Of a DNA stretch of 64,000 nucleotides, positions 1 through 11,107 are shown in pieces. The translations under genes were made by a program, and so were the position numbers. The notes below the pieces were generated by a model. The model was given only the letters and a program-made list of their open reading frames with translations, had not been told where the DNA came from and made no database searches. The number at the start of each line of letters is the position of its first letter. Positions within the stretch are counted from its first letter, which is position 1. The stretch comes from Topomyia yanbarensis (lineage: Eukaryota > Arthropoda > Insecta > Diptera > Culicidae), in assembly GCF_030247195.1 (NCBI RefSeq), contig NC_080672.1, positions 67,001,771-67,065,770 on the forward strand, given 5' to 3'.

Positions 1-2564
1 AAATATTCGCGCGCGCTGGTAAATTGCGTGTGAAAAATGCGATGGACAGGGGCACACATTAAATATGTTTGTGTTATTGCGAATGTATTGTAAATAAATT
101 AATGACATTCGGTTCCGTTGAGTTTACGCATAGAGCCGTGTAAGCTAAAAAAAATATCGCTATCGCCATTTTTGCTAATGATGTATTAGTGATATTGGTA
201 AAAACCCCATTTTGGCGAAAAAGTGCTCATAACATTCCATTGAAACAAGTCAAAACAATCCTAAAGATGTCTGAAGACTACTTCAGTTTTAAATCAATAC
301 CGCTAAAGTTATATGAATAAAACAGTTTTTTCTAAGAAACACCCTTAATCTTGAAAAGTATGATAAGTAGAGCTTACATGACTTCAACAAAATCTTCTAA
401 AATTTACTGTTGTTTTAACAAGAAGAAGGGGCTCACAAAATTCGTAAACTTTCCCAAAGAAATAATAAGGCCAGTAAAAATTTCTACTAAATTTTCATTC
501 TGGATCGCTGTGAACTTTAACTTAACTTTTTATGAACGATAAAACAAAAAAAATTCAAATACTCTGTAGAGACAAACGAAAAGTGAAAGTTTTCCTCATT
601 TTCGTTCTATTTTTCGAAAATTTATGCGACTTAGCACACTCAAGTTGTTTTTTTGTCGATCAGTGTTAGATTAACGTGGAGTAAAACCAAAACAATCACC
701 CTAATGACAAGGGCCCACTTGGGCGCGTTTACAGTGGGACATTGCCAGCTGGCGTAATCTGAGTAAAAATGTTTGAAAAAATGACAGTTCAGTGAGCTTG
801 TTTTGATGGTGTTATAACTTAAAAGCAATTCGAACCAAGTTTCTTGTACTGGGTGGAATCGAATATTATCGAAGTCCAAGTAAACAAGCCGTCTCAACTG
901 TCAGAAAAGTGAGGTTATACATTTTCATGTAATGTTCTGTTGATATAATTTTGCTCTGACAATTTGAGATGGACTCCATTATTGTTGTAGTAGCTTTTCA
1001 TTTTAAATCGATTGTTTTCGATCTTTTTATTACTTACACATAGTTTCACAATCCTCCCATCGCCGATCATCACCATTATTATTTTAATCACTATCAATCA
1101 TAATCGCTTCTATCAATCCAGCAGCACCCCGTTCACCTCTCACAACGCCACACACCAATAGCCGAAGGCTTCGCGCAGCTTAACCCTATCAGCAAATCCA
1201 ACCATTATCGAACAAAACCCGAATATTACTGTAAATCTTCACAGCCATATTAGTGTTGGCCTAAGCATAATCGATCGAAGATAACCGCTAATGATGGGTT
1301 CGGAAATGCCTGATGGTTGGGTTGAAAATTGCTTCAGCCAGCATCTACTAGTTACACCAGCTAGCCTAGCTATAGCATTATCCACTCACCAGGCAGTAAA
1401 CAACCATCCAACCCCCGTTTGTTCCCAGAAGCGGGGAGCAATTGTACCTTCACCTTATTTTGATGCCGTCTATTTGAGGTTGTGTGTCTTAAATTGACGC
1501 TACTTGCATGCGATTTACAATTATTTATCGGACCATCGTATATATCACCGCACAGTTGAATGTGAGCTAACAGCTAGTAACAGGCGGCTAGTAATAATAA
1601 CTATTGGCATATAGAAATGTGATTGTGAGTAGTGTATTGTTATTACTGGAGATGCATGCGAGGAAGACGCCACTTTTAACAAGAGTTTAGCAAATATGCA
1701 GTCCCCGCTGAGGGCTCATCTTGCACGCTAGTTTGTTGTGCTTTAGACCCAACGGTGATGATCTTTGGCTTTGGTTGATGGCTTTGGAGAAGCTGCCTTT
1801 TGTGCGCTTAATAGAAGGCGAATGTGTGTGTGAGTGTGTGAAGATGCCACTCTGACCGCATTTGAGTGATACGAGCCGTACAAGGGAAATGTCAGTGGTA
1901 AAAGGTTAGTAAATTTATCGCCTACCGATATGGGACTTTAATGGAAGGTTTTGTGTTCTAGAGGGAACCTTGGTGGAACCGCTGCCGGTGGCTGCAGAGA
2001 GGGCTTGCTGTTTAATGGTAGTACTTCAACACAGTGTGTACTTCACTTTCAATGTAGGATGGATTCACTTCAATTGACAGCGGAATTTCAAACTTATTAA
2101 CATTATTAATTAAAAGAGTAATTAAAGCAGCTATTATCGTTCAAATGTAATCAAAATGACTAATTATTTAATTTAATTAAAATATTCATTCATTTGGCGA
2201 GATTGTTTCACGCAACATTCTTCCTTACTTGATTACGCCCCTAACCTCCAAAAGAGTGGAACGATAGAACACATGATCGACACCAATCACGCATTCCACA
2301 TACCGGAAGGGTTCTCATGAACTTCTGTCATGCTTTATTCAAGCCCGGAGGACAATTTGTCAATTGAGGCGATTAATAACACGCTTGTCGACACCAGGCG
2401 TGACACCGGTTCTGAGTCTAAATGAACGATTTATTTGTTGCAAAAGTTGCATTTTTCGTCGCGCAGTCGCGGTGGTGATTTACTGAGGTTTCCTCGAAGA
2501 GGTCAATAGCGATTAGACGATGGTCGAATTCTTTGCCGAGCTGTCATGGCGATAGATCTGTGAA
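1..2564. other. No supported gene; unique or unclassified AT-rich DNA
   Basis: I see no gene, transposon terminus or tandem array here that I can support. Open frames are short, start at arbitrary codons and show no recognisable domain. The stretch at about 640-900 reads open on the minus strand for 85 codons but has no motif I know. The 1640-2520 part is slightly more GC-rich and mixed in composition, which would suit host intergenic or intronic DNA. No splice-consistent coding exon could be supported. Confidence 0.4.
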
Positions 2565-2612
2565 GTTAAATACTATATATTGACAATGCCTTGTCAATAT
2601 ATAGTAATTAAC
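2565..2612. other. 22-bp hairpin with 4-nt loop
   Basis: Two 22-nt arms (2565-2586 and 2591-2612) are reverse complements with one mismatch, around the loop TGCC. The inner 15 bp pair perfectly (ACTATATATTGACAA). It lies about 100 bp left of a TTAA-flanked element but outside its ends. It could be a cruciform-forming palindrome or the remnant of a tiny inverted-repeat element. The stem is too short and too AU-rich for me to call a microRNA precursor. Confidence 0.7.
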
Positions 2613-2711
2613 TGCAATGGGGTTTTCTATAGTGATGTAGTCAGAAATTTTACGTAGCTTGGGAGGGATTCTACCGGAGCGTTGATTTCTTAGAGAATAC
2701 TTAAACTTTAA

Positions 2712-3230
2712 CCCATTCATGCCCATGTTGTTTGTGGACAACAACGTTTTTAAGCAGCTATAACTTTTGATTGAGGCAAAATTTGCTCACAAAAACAAGT
2801 AAGGCTAATAAATGTGACTATTGGCTTTCATTTGAGTGTGAACAGTAACAAGGATCAGCTCTAGAACTGAAGTTATTGCATTTAGTCTGATTTAACTCCG
2901 ATGGAGCAGTGCTGCCAGGGACAGTTTACGTTGACGATGGAAAATGAATTTTTCATATAACTTTGTTAAGTTGCAATATTAGTGAAAACTGATAAAACTT
3001 ATCAATTTAGATTATTTTTGGCTACGTTTTCCACGCAGTTGGACTATTGTAAATATTCTAGGAGAATTGTAGTGAGCATTGGAAGGTAAAAATTGAGCCG
3101 CTTCTAGCACTGCCATTGAAGGACCTACCTTTATGAAAAAAAAGTTTTTCGAGTTTCTTGATCTCACCGTTCTCAAGAAAAATAGTTTTGAAACCCTACA
3201 TGCACTAGAAAAAAGTTGGGCATGAAAGGG
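2712..3230. mobile_element. piggyBac-like TTAA MITE, copy 1 (519 bp)
   Basis: Ends are CCCATTCATGCCCA on the left and TGGGCATGAAAGGG on the right, imperfect terminal inverted repeats beginning CCC. The element is flanked on both sides by TTAA (2708-2711 and 3231-3234), the target duplication typical of the piggyBac superfamily. It has no transposase frame, so it is non-autonomous. A second copy of exactly the same length lies at 29031-29549 and matches through most of its length, including an internal stretch starting GTTGTTTGTGGACAACAACG. The superfamily assignment is inferred from TTAA plus the CCC tips. Confidence 0.85.
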
Positions 3231-3869
3231 TTAAAGCAAACTTATTGATTCATTTTCAGCTTACATTTGGATTTTCCTTTCTGGCCTGTTTTGTCCTCAT
3301 TCGTCTTGGTTGTTGTTTTTTTTATTCAATTCGTTTATTTGATAAGACACGTTTGCGTTAGATTGAAGGTGCCAATTTTGTTTTGTTTTACATTTTAAAT
3401 TATTTAAAACTAGGGGTTATTGATTTTTTAAAATGAAAGTAAAGAGATTTTATAGCTATCTTATACATCTACGCAAGGGGGTAATATATTTTTTGTAAGA
3501 TTAGGGGGTCATTTAGTTTTTATGGCTATATGGTTTGACATTTTTAGCAGTGAGATTATTGGAGCAAATAATGTTTAACTAAGGGGGACAATTTTTACTA
3601 ATATCTTAAAAGTAGGAATAACTAGAGGTCGTGATGGAATTTTGTAAAGATTCGGGGAGATTAATTAGAGTTATTTTATGTGATAGTAGAGTTGGGCATT
3701 TTCAACGAGATTATATAACAGTTAAAACTAGAAGAGACAGGAAGAGCTAAATGCTTCGGGAAGATAAAGGGGGGAGGGGGTTGGTGTGTTGCTTCTGTGT
3801 ATAAGAGTCAGGGGAGTGAGGGTGGGCAAAGATGGCAGGGGGAGAAAATTATTAACTTTCAGTTTCAGG

Positions 3870-4275
3870 CAGCGTTGCCAATGTTCCAGATTTATCTGGA
3901 ATCTTCCTGATTTTTCCTAACTGAACAGACATTTGTTCAAGTCAGACATTTTGCCAGATTTCTTAAATTTTGCCAGATTTTTCCAGATATTCTGAATTCT
4001 ACGTTACACCCCAGAGGGAATGCCATTATGCCAGATTTATCTGGCACAGCTAGAGTCTCCCATTCTACCAGATTTTTAAATTATAGATTATATTATTTCA
4101 CACAATTTTTGGAAATCTGGGTCATATTTTCCAAAACAGAAATCGATTAATGTTCTATGAAGACCAAAATGTATGCCAAACTTCGATGACTTTGAGTTCG
4201 CTGTCAAGTGCCAGATTTTTCCAGACATTTTTATTTGAACTGCCAGATTTTCTTTGAAAAATAGTGGCAACCCTG
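3870..4275. mobile_element. hAT-like non-autonomous element (406 bp), 8-bp TSD
   Basis: The terminal inverted repeats are CAGCGTTGCCA (3870-3880) and TGGCAACCCTG (4265-4275), matching at 10 of 11 positions. They are flanked by a perfect 8-bp direct duplication, GTTTCAGG (3862-3869 and 4276-4283). An 8-bp duplication with TIRs beginning CAG is the hAT hallmark. The interior is rich in CCAGATTT and TCTGG words repeated in both orientations, like hAT subterminal repeats. There is no transposase. It interrupts the 3' UTR of the surrounding retrotransposon, so it is the younger insertion. Confidence 0.88.
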
Positions 4276-4592
4276 GTTTCAGGCATCGGGAGATCAACAG
4301 ATGGATTACAGACTCGGGTGGCCTTCATCAGGAAGAATCATGCAGTGGGACGCCGGATTGTCTACCTCAACGTGGCAGGGGTTTCACCAGACGATTTCGT
4401 AGCACGGCTCAGATGTGGATCGGCTACATTTCGAGTTGTGCGAGTGATGTTCGTGCTGTAGGTCCCGTGTTTGTTGGCTCATTCGACAGAGATGTTTTGT
4501 GTCGCCTTGGTGTCGCATCAAACAATCGTGGGTGTACGGTATAGATGGAAGAGTGCGCTTCTGAGAATGATAACGAAAATAAGAAGGGGCAG

Positions 4593-7500
4593 TTAAATTT
4601 GTACATTGATGGTTTTTACGAAGGCGTATATAAGGAACATATAGAGGAGATCGCAGCTTGCCAGCACATCTCGAACTGGGACGTTGGTTGGTCTTCCTCG
4701 AGCCCGCAGGGTATCCATTAGCCGAGACCTGGCGGAACTGTACTCGGCGCATGCCCAGCCAATGTGCTCGATGTCGTGATAGCCGTCGCCACAAGCGCAG
4801 ATACCACTATCCACGAGCCCAATACGCTGGAGATGTGCATCCAGCGTGTAATGGTTTGCCATGAGTCGGGACATCACACGAATGAAGTCACGACCCACAT
4901 CCATCCCCTTGAACCAAGGTTTCGTCGATACCTTGGGAACTATCGAATGTAGCCACCTTCTTAGCTCCCCACTGCTCCATGAAGATTGCCAACTTTCGAG
5001 GGTTCTCTGATGGGTAATACTGAAAAATTCGCTGAAGCAAATTGTCTTTCATAAACGTCACCTACTAGGGCATCCACCTTAGTTAAGGAGTCCGCCTTTT
5101 CATTGCCCGGGATGGAGCAATGAGAAGGGACCCACACCAAGGTAATCTGGAAAGATTTGCCCGATAAAGCACTCAGTAGCTCCCGTGTTTTCCCCAAAAA
5201 ATACGAGGAGTGCTTTCCATGTTTCATCGAGCGAATAGCGTCAATGGAACTGAGGCTATCCGAAACGATGAAGTAATGGTCTGCGGGTAATGTTTTAATG
5301 ACTCCAAGGGTATACTGTATGGCAGCTAGTACTGCGGCGTAAACTGAAGCAGGGTCACTGAGTTTGTAAGAAAGAACTTTTGATTGAAAATACCGAAGCC
5401 AGTGGACCCTTCGTGGTTTCATCCGTCAGTGTAAAACATCTTAGAACAGTCGACTTCTCGGAATTTATTATAAAAAATGTTTGGAACCCCTTGCGGGCGT
5501 ATGTGGTCCGGAATTCCGTAAATCTCGTCTTTCATGAATGTGTCGAAGAAAACAGTAGATTCAGAAGTATTTGTGAAACGTACACGGTTGGGATTGTAAG
5601 AAGAAGGATTAATATTCTGCTCCATGTAGTCAAAGTACAGGGACATGAAACGGGTCTGAGAATTGAGCTCAACAAGCCTTTCGAAATTTTCAATCACCTC
5701 CGGGTTCAAGATATCGCATCGAACGAGCAATCGATATGAGAGTTCCCAAAATCCCAAATTTTTCAACGGGAGAATGCCCGAAAGGACTTCAAGACTCACC
5801 GTTTGGGTCGACTGCATGCACTCTAAGGCGATACTCGCAAACAACGATACTGAATTCTTTCGAGTTTGATGAAATGTATGTTCGCGGCGGAGCGAAAGCA
5901 GAAGCATCGTATTCCATTACCGACAGTATCGTTGTTTGCTACAACCTAATTAGGTCTCCTGGATGGGCACCCCACCATGCTCTGGTTATTGTACGAAGAA
6001 AGTTGATCCTTTGTTGACATTTCTGTTTCAGATACCAAGTCAACCCCAAGTACCTTTCGAGTCGAACCAGACCCCTAGATATTTTACTGTGAAGACCTGA
6101 GCTGGAGTTTGACCCATTAATAGAAGCTGTAATTGTGTTGGTTCACGTTTCCTAGAAAATACAACTATCTCAGTTTTCTCCGTGGAGAATTCGATACCCA
6201 GCTTAATAGCCCAAGCAGACAAATTGTCCAAGGTATTCTGTAGTGGTCCTTGTAGATCGACAGCTTTGGGTTCCGTTACAGAAACCACGCCATCATCTGC
6301 AAGCTGCCTTAACGTGCAGGAATTGTCAAGACATTCGTCAATGTGGTTGACGTAGAAATTGTATAACAGGGGGCTTAGACATGAACCCTGGGGAAGGCCC
6401 AGCTAAATTGTGATGTCGATAAGTCACCATGCGATGAATGCATGTGCTTTTCCGACAACAAGTTTAGTAAAAAGTTGTTTAAAGTCGCTGAAAGACCATG
6501 CTGGTGCAGCTTCTCTGAAAGAATGTTGATCGAAACTGAATCAAAAGCCCCTTTAATATCTAGGAACACTGATGCCATCTGCTCTTTGCTAGCATAGGCC
6601 ATTTGAATTTCAGTTGAGAGTAACGCAAGACAATCGTTCGTTCCTTTGCCTTTGCGAAAGCCAAATTGTGTATCTGACAGTAAGCCATTAGCTTCGACCC
6701 AATTGTCGAGGCGCGATAGGATCATTTTCTCGAACAACTTCCGGATACAGGATAGCATTGCGATCGTACGATACGAATTGTGATCGGAGGCTGGTTTTCC
6801 TGGTTTTTGGATGGTGATAACCTTCACTTGTCTCCAATCGTGTGGGACAATGTTAGCCTCAAGAAACTTATTAAAGAAGTTCAACAAGCGTCTATTGGCG
6901 GAGTCTGGCAGATTCTTCAACAAGTTGAATTTGATTCTGTCTGGCCCTGGAGCTTTATTGTTACACGATAAGAGAGAAAGTGAGAACTCCACCATCGAAA
7001 AAGGTGTTTCGCTCGCGCTATCGTGAGGGGACGCGGCGCGGTAGGTCTTCTGTGCCGGGGCGGAATTCGGACAAACCTTCTTGGTGAAATCGAATATCCA
7101 ACGGTTTGAATATTCTGCACTCTCATTAGTACTGTTTCGGTTTCGCAAACGCCGGGCCGCGCCCCAAAGAGTGCTCATCGATGTTTCTCTCGTTAGTCAG
7201 TCTACGAACCGGCACCAGTAACTACGTTTTTTGGATTTCATCATACTCTTCATTCGCGTTTCTAACGTCGCATACTGCCGATAGCTAGTGGGTAACCGGT
7301 CGTCCCTGAAGGTCTTATACGCGGTGGCTTTCTTCGCGTACAGTCTGAGCACTCTTTGTCCCACCACGGATTAGGAGAACGTTTTTGCATGTTCGCGCCG
7401 GGTACTGGCTTAGTCTGAGCTTGATTCGCGCTGTCGAGAATCAAGCCAGCCAAAAAGCTGTACTCTTCCTCCGGAGGAAGTTCTTGGGTAGATTCGATGT

Positions 7501-8227
7501 TGTCAAATATCGCGGCCGCATAGCTCTTCCAATCGATATTTCATGTGAGGTCATACGAAATATTGATTTGTTTCAATGGCCTTGAAGCGTTATTGAATTA
7601 CCTTCCACGTGCAATTTAACCGCAGCGATGTTGAGCAGAGGGACAAGTCTAAGGCGCGCGGGCGCGCTGGAGGAGCAGGAACCCGTGTCATTTCACCCGC
7701 GTTTAAAATTGTCAAACTGAAGTTATCGCAAAGATCGTGAATTAAGGAAGACCGGTTATCATCATAGTGGCAACCCCACGCTGTACCGTGAGGGTTAAAG
7801 TCTCTTAAAACTAGTCGCGGTGCTGGCAGGGATTCTAAGATGTCTTGTAGCCGTCGGTGCCCATCCGCGGTGTTGGGAGGAATATATATGGAAGCTATGC
7901 AAAGGCCTTTGTCTTTGGTTGTTACTTGACAAGCGACAACTTCAATACCTGTTATCGAGGGAAGGTTAATTCTGTAGAAGGAATAGCACTTTTTGATCCC
8001 CAAAAGCACTCCTCCATATTAGGGGGTGTTTCGATCCAGGCAAATAATACTAAAGTCGTGGAAGTTGAGATCTATATCGGAAGTTAACCAAGTTTCACTT
8101 AATGCAAATGCATCGCAACCAAACTATTTATTAAAATTTTGAATGAATCGATTTTCGGGATGATACTTCTGCAATTCCACTGTAGAACAGTGATCAAATC
8201 CGTGACCTCGTTCGATGAGTTAGCCAT
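4593..8227 (-). pseudogene. ORF2 polyprotein pseudogene (endonuclease-RT-RNase H)
   Basis: ORF2 of the I-like element, which would encode target-primed reverse transcription. The start is the ATG at 8227-8225; the N-terminal motif VLQWNCRSI is typical of the APE-type endonuclease. Further endonuclease blocks (IYIPP, a DFNPHG-like block read as RDFNPHG, ALDLSLCS) lie at 8009-7590. The RT region (7178-6040) carries FLDIKGAFDSV (motif A) and GLPQGSCLSPLLYN (motif B). Its catalytic box reads LADD instead of Y/FADD. The RNase H region (about 5440-4961) shows FYTDG, SDSLSSIDAI and WVPSHCSIPGNEKADSL. A Cys/His-containing C-terminal tail (CACGDGYHDIEH) ends at 4593. Several frameshifts and stops break the frame, so this is non-functional. 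Confidence 0.85.
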
Positions 8228-9455
8228 CGAATGATACAATCGCTGAAAGGAGTGGCCATTTAGCAGTCAACTGCTTCAAAAATGTTCTTACTTTTAATAG
8301 GATCAGTAATATTGAAAGTTTTTATTATCCAGTCCAGTCCGAGAGTTTGATAATTCCGGTACTGTGATTGTTCTCGAACTGAAACAAAGGAACACTTGGA
8401 ATTTTTGATGTTCCTGGAAGTACTGGGAACTCGGTTTGATTGCAACACTTCCAATAGATGTCACTTTCGGAGCCCCGTCAAGTGTCCACCTTCTGGCCTT
8501 TACAAGGAACTTTAGGAGAGGAAATATTCCTCCTCTTCCTATAACTTCTAGGCACCCTAGTAGAAGCTCCCTCTTGTGGCTCATCAGCCTTGCCTTCATC
8601 AGGAGGCAAGTGAGCATAGATGTTTGTTGAGGATGGTGGCGTAGCTTTCTTTAGCATTTCTGCGAAAGAATGTTTGTATCGTCCCGCAAGGAATCGTTTC
8701 AGTTTATTCCCGCGTAGTTTGTACGCGGGACATGCCGAGATATCATGCAGACTCTCCGCACAGTAAGGACACTTTTCGGCTTGCTTACTGCACGAATCAT
8801 CTAGATGATTCTCCCCGCATTTTCCACAGCGGGCCTTATTGCTATAATGGGTGGCTGTGTGACCTAATTGTTTACACTTTGTGCTATTCATGACCCCCGG
8901 TACAAACAGACGCACAGGCAGACGAATCTTGTGTAAGAGGATGTAGTTCGGCAAAGCGGTACCAGCGAAGATCACCCGATAAGAGTTTGATTGGGGTACG
9001 TTTTTGAACCATCCCCCGCAACTACTACGCTTGCACTCAAGTATTCTCACTAGCTGAAGTAAGCGGTCTCTAAAACGGCCAACCCCGTACTCCAGCAGAT
9101 CCTCGCACGTCAAACTCTCATCGGTGACGACGCCTTCAGATTGTACCTTTACAGCTGGAATATACACGTTATAATCCCGCGTAAAGTGCTCACAGCAAGC
9201 AATATCGTTTGCCTGCTTTGAGTTGGCTAGCAACACCCTTATCTTGTCCGAGCGGACCTTTTTTTATTTCGGTCACAGCCGAGAATCGTTCCGTCAGGTC
9301 TTTCGAAATCTGTAATAGATTCAGCGAGTTTGTTTTGGGCCGAAAGGAGACCACAAATGCACCAGTTGAAAGTTCTGGGCAGCATTTGGGCCGGGGGGAG
9401 TCTTAGGAGGTGAATCCGATTCAACTTCCCTTTGACCATCCGGAGAGGGAAGCAT
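8220..9455 (-). pseudogene. ORF1 gag-like pseudogene with CCHC zinc knuckles
   Basis: This would encode the RNA-binding, RNP-forming protein of the I-like element. I take the start at 9455, just after the putative 5' UTR. A central run contains CGKCGENHLDDSC and CPYCAESLHDISAC, two C-x2-C-x3/4-H-x4-C knuckles, preceded by a degenerate first knuckle (CKQLGHT). The C-terminal frame ends in KWPLLSAIVSFDG and a stop at 8220, which overlaps the ORF2 start in the sequence ATGGCTAA. Frameshifts near 9240 and around 8480-8260 break it. Full length would be about 411 codons, reasonable for this family. The termination-reinitiation overlap suggests coupled translation in the ancestral element. Confidence 0.78.
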
Positions 9456-9720
9456 AGAAAACGTCAACGCACGGGGTCAGTGCCCGCGCAGACGGAAGAA
9501 CCACTTAGCTTTAAACTGGTGTCCAACGACGAACCGATCCAGCTTATACAGCTGGCTATTGTTTAATCCTCACACGCGAACAAAAGACTGTGGACCGAAC
9601 CGAACTGGCAAGATAACCTCGAACGCGGATTAGCACTATTGTCGTTATACACAGCACGGACTAGAAAAAAATCACTTCTTTCTCGATCGAGAGCTCGAAA
9701 ACGTATGGGGTTGGTTGTTG

Positions 9721-10236
9721 TCTGTTTCGATTGTAGAGGTTTCTATTTTAAGAGGCTTTTTTCGTTAAGAAAATTGTTCAACCCTATGCAATAGGTAGGT
9801 AAGCTATGTTAACTCCACTAGAACTTTCTATAACTTCACAAATATACAAGATAGAAATAAACTTGTAGGACAAAAATTGTGTATTTTCTTAAACGGAACA
9901 AAATCTTAGAACATTTTGAAATCCTAAAAAATCAACCAGAAAAATTATTTTGAAAATAGTGATTTTCAGGGGTGTATCATAGAAACCTTCACAAATGAAT
10001 ATTAAAATCAAAAAATAGATACATAGTCTCTTCAGCAAAGTTTTTTTCTTATTATATTTCCTACAACTTTGCTGAATACAGTTTTTATTATTTTCATAAA
10101 TGACCAAACAAAAATTTGCTTCTCAGCTTTAGGGGGATTAATCACCAAAATATTACCTTAATAAGATGGGGAATATTTCATAGACGAACTTTGCTGAAGA
10201 CACTATAGCTCGAAAATCGTTTTTTCGTGCTCAAAT
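9721..10236. repeat. Unclassified AT-rich stretch with three ACTTTGCTGAA motifs
   Basis: The word ACTTTGCTGAA occurs three times: reverse-complemented near 10030-10045, forward near 10068, and forward near 10186 (followed by GACACTATAG). The copies lie within 160 bp in AT-rich sequence, which suggests a degenerate tandem or inverted repeat. No coding region or TIR is evident. I do not recognise the family. Confidence 0.4.
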
Positions 10237-10245
10237 CAATTTCGA

Positions 10246-10771
10246 GATGGCGCCGGTGGTTGAGTGGTAAGCGTGACCGCCACTCATTCCAGTTGGCCTG
10301 GGTTCAATTCCAGCCGACGTCGTTGAGATTTTTCTGAGGTGAAAAAATCTGTGGTCACATCTTCCTTCGGAAGGGAAGTAAAACCGTTGGGGGTCCATGA
10401 GTTGATGGATCGATATCTCGTCCAGATAGTGGGGTCACCTCTCTGGCGTCGGTAAAGAAGAAGTAGAATCCAATTTCTATACTTTCTAACAAATATCCTC
10501 CTCCCGTGATACTTGTGGAGCGCGCAGTAGTATATACGGCCTCTAGCAAAAGCAAGTATCGGATTAACAATTCCTTCTCTTTCCTTCCGCGATCTACGTT
10601 CGGGCCTGGCCGGCGCCGGTATTGATTAATAAACACTTTAGGATTACCAGGAGTTGCACATTGAAAGATGTTTCGCTACTCCCAAGCATAATTATCTACT
10701 GATTCCCTGTGCAACTTCAGCTAGTCCAGATCGATAGCGGAGAAGCCAGGAGCGGTCGCACAAGCTCAAGC
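10246..10771 (+). mobile_element. tRNA-derived SINE, copy 1 (526 bp)
   Basis: The head carries Pol III promoter-like boxes: an A-box-like TGGTTGAGTGGTAAGCG near 10257 and a B-box-like GGTTCAATTCC near 10302. The body ends in GCTCAAGCTC-type sequence. It is flanked by a 15-bp direct duplication with one mismatch, TCAAAWCAATTTCGA (10231-10245 and 10772-10786), the variable-length duplication expected of LINE-mobilised SINEs. A second copy at 33781-34326 is closely similar end to end. At over 500 bp it is long for a simple tRNA SINE, so the 3' part may derive from a partner LINE or a fusion. It could relate to mosquito Feilai-type SINEs, but I cannot name the family. Confidence 0.82.
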
Positions 10772-10975
10772 TCAAAACAATTTCGATCACGTTTTTGCCT
10801 ATTTGTAAACATTGCATTGTACTAAGACGTTATCCAGACTTTCCGTACATTTAAATATTTCGATAAATCATGTCTCAAACTGATAGTAAAATATTTAAAA
10901 AAACCGTAAATATTTTACTTTTGCTTAGTGGTACCAGTGAAATTGAAGAAGAGACATATATTGTATAATTGTTAA

Positions 10976-11103
10976 CCCTTAAATGCGCAATGTTGTTTTA
11001 AAACAACATCGCGAAAAACATCTAAAAATTATCATAATAACGTATTAAAGCAGTGAGACAATTTTCAAAAAATTTTAAAAAAATTGGTTTGCGCCTTTAA
11101 GGG
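10976..11103. mobile_element. Short TTAA-flanked MITE (128 bp)
   Basis: The ends CCCTTAAATGCGCAA and TTGCGCCTTTAAGGG are inverted repeats with one mismatch. They are flanked by TTAA at 10972-10975 and 11104-11107. CCC tips and TTAA duplications fit a piggyBac-type non-autonomous element. A small internal palindrome, TGTTGTTTTAAAACAACA, follows the left end. It has no coding capacity. Confidence 0.8.
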
Positions 11104-11107
11104 TTAA

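Larger units (their letters stand above)
3310..9720 (-). mobile_element. Decayed I-clade-like non-LTR retrotransposon, near full length
   Basis: Reading leftward on the minus strand, this holds a 5' UTR (about 9720-9456), a gag-like ORF1 (9455-8220), an ORF2 with endonuclease, reverse transcriptase and RNase H regions (8227-4593), and a 3' UTR. The 3' UTR ends near 3310 in an A-rich tail with AATAAA-like signals. ORF1 zinc knuckles, an ORF2 starting with an apurinic endonuclease, and a C-terminal RNase H are the arrangement of the I, R1 and LOA groups; I favour I. Frameshifts and stops interrupt both ORFs, so the copy is dead. A 406-bp hAT-like element sits in the 3' UTR (3870-4275). The outer ends are approximate because I could not identify a target-site duplication. 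Confidence 0.85.

Noticed and set aside
4254..4544. Plus-strand frames over the I-like element 3' end
   Set aside because: Shadows of the minus-strand retrotransposon; the real reading is on the opposite strand.
10257..10312. Functional tRNA gene
   Set aside because: A- and B-box-like sequences are present, but the cloverleaf cannot be closed with a paired acceptor stem, and the segment is repeated with target duplications. It is a SINE head.
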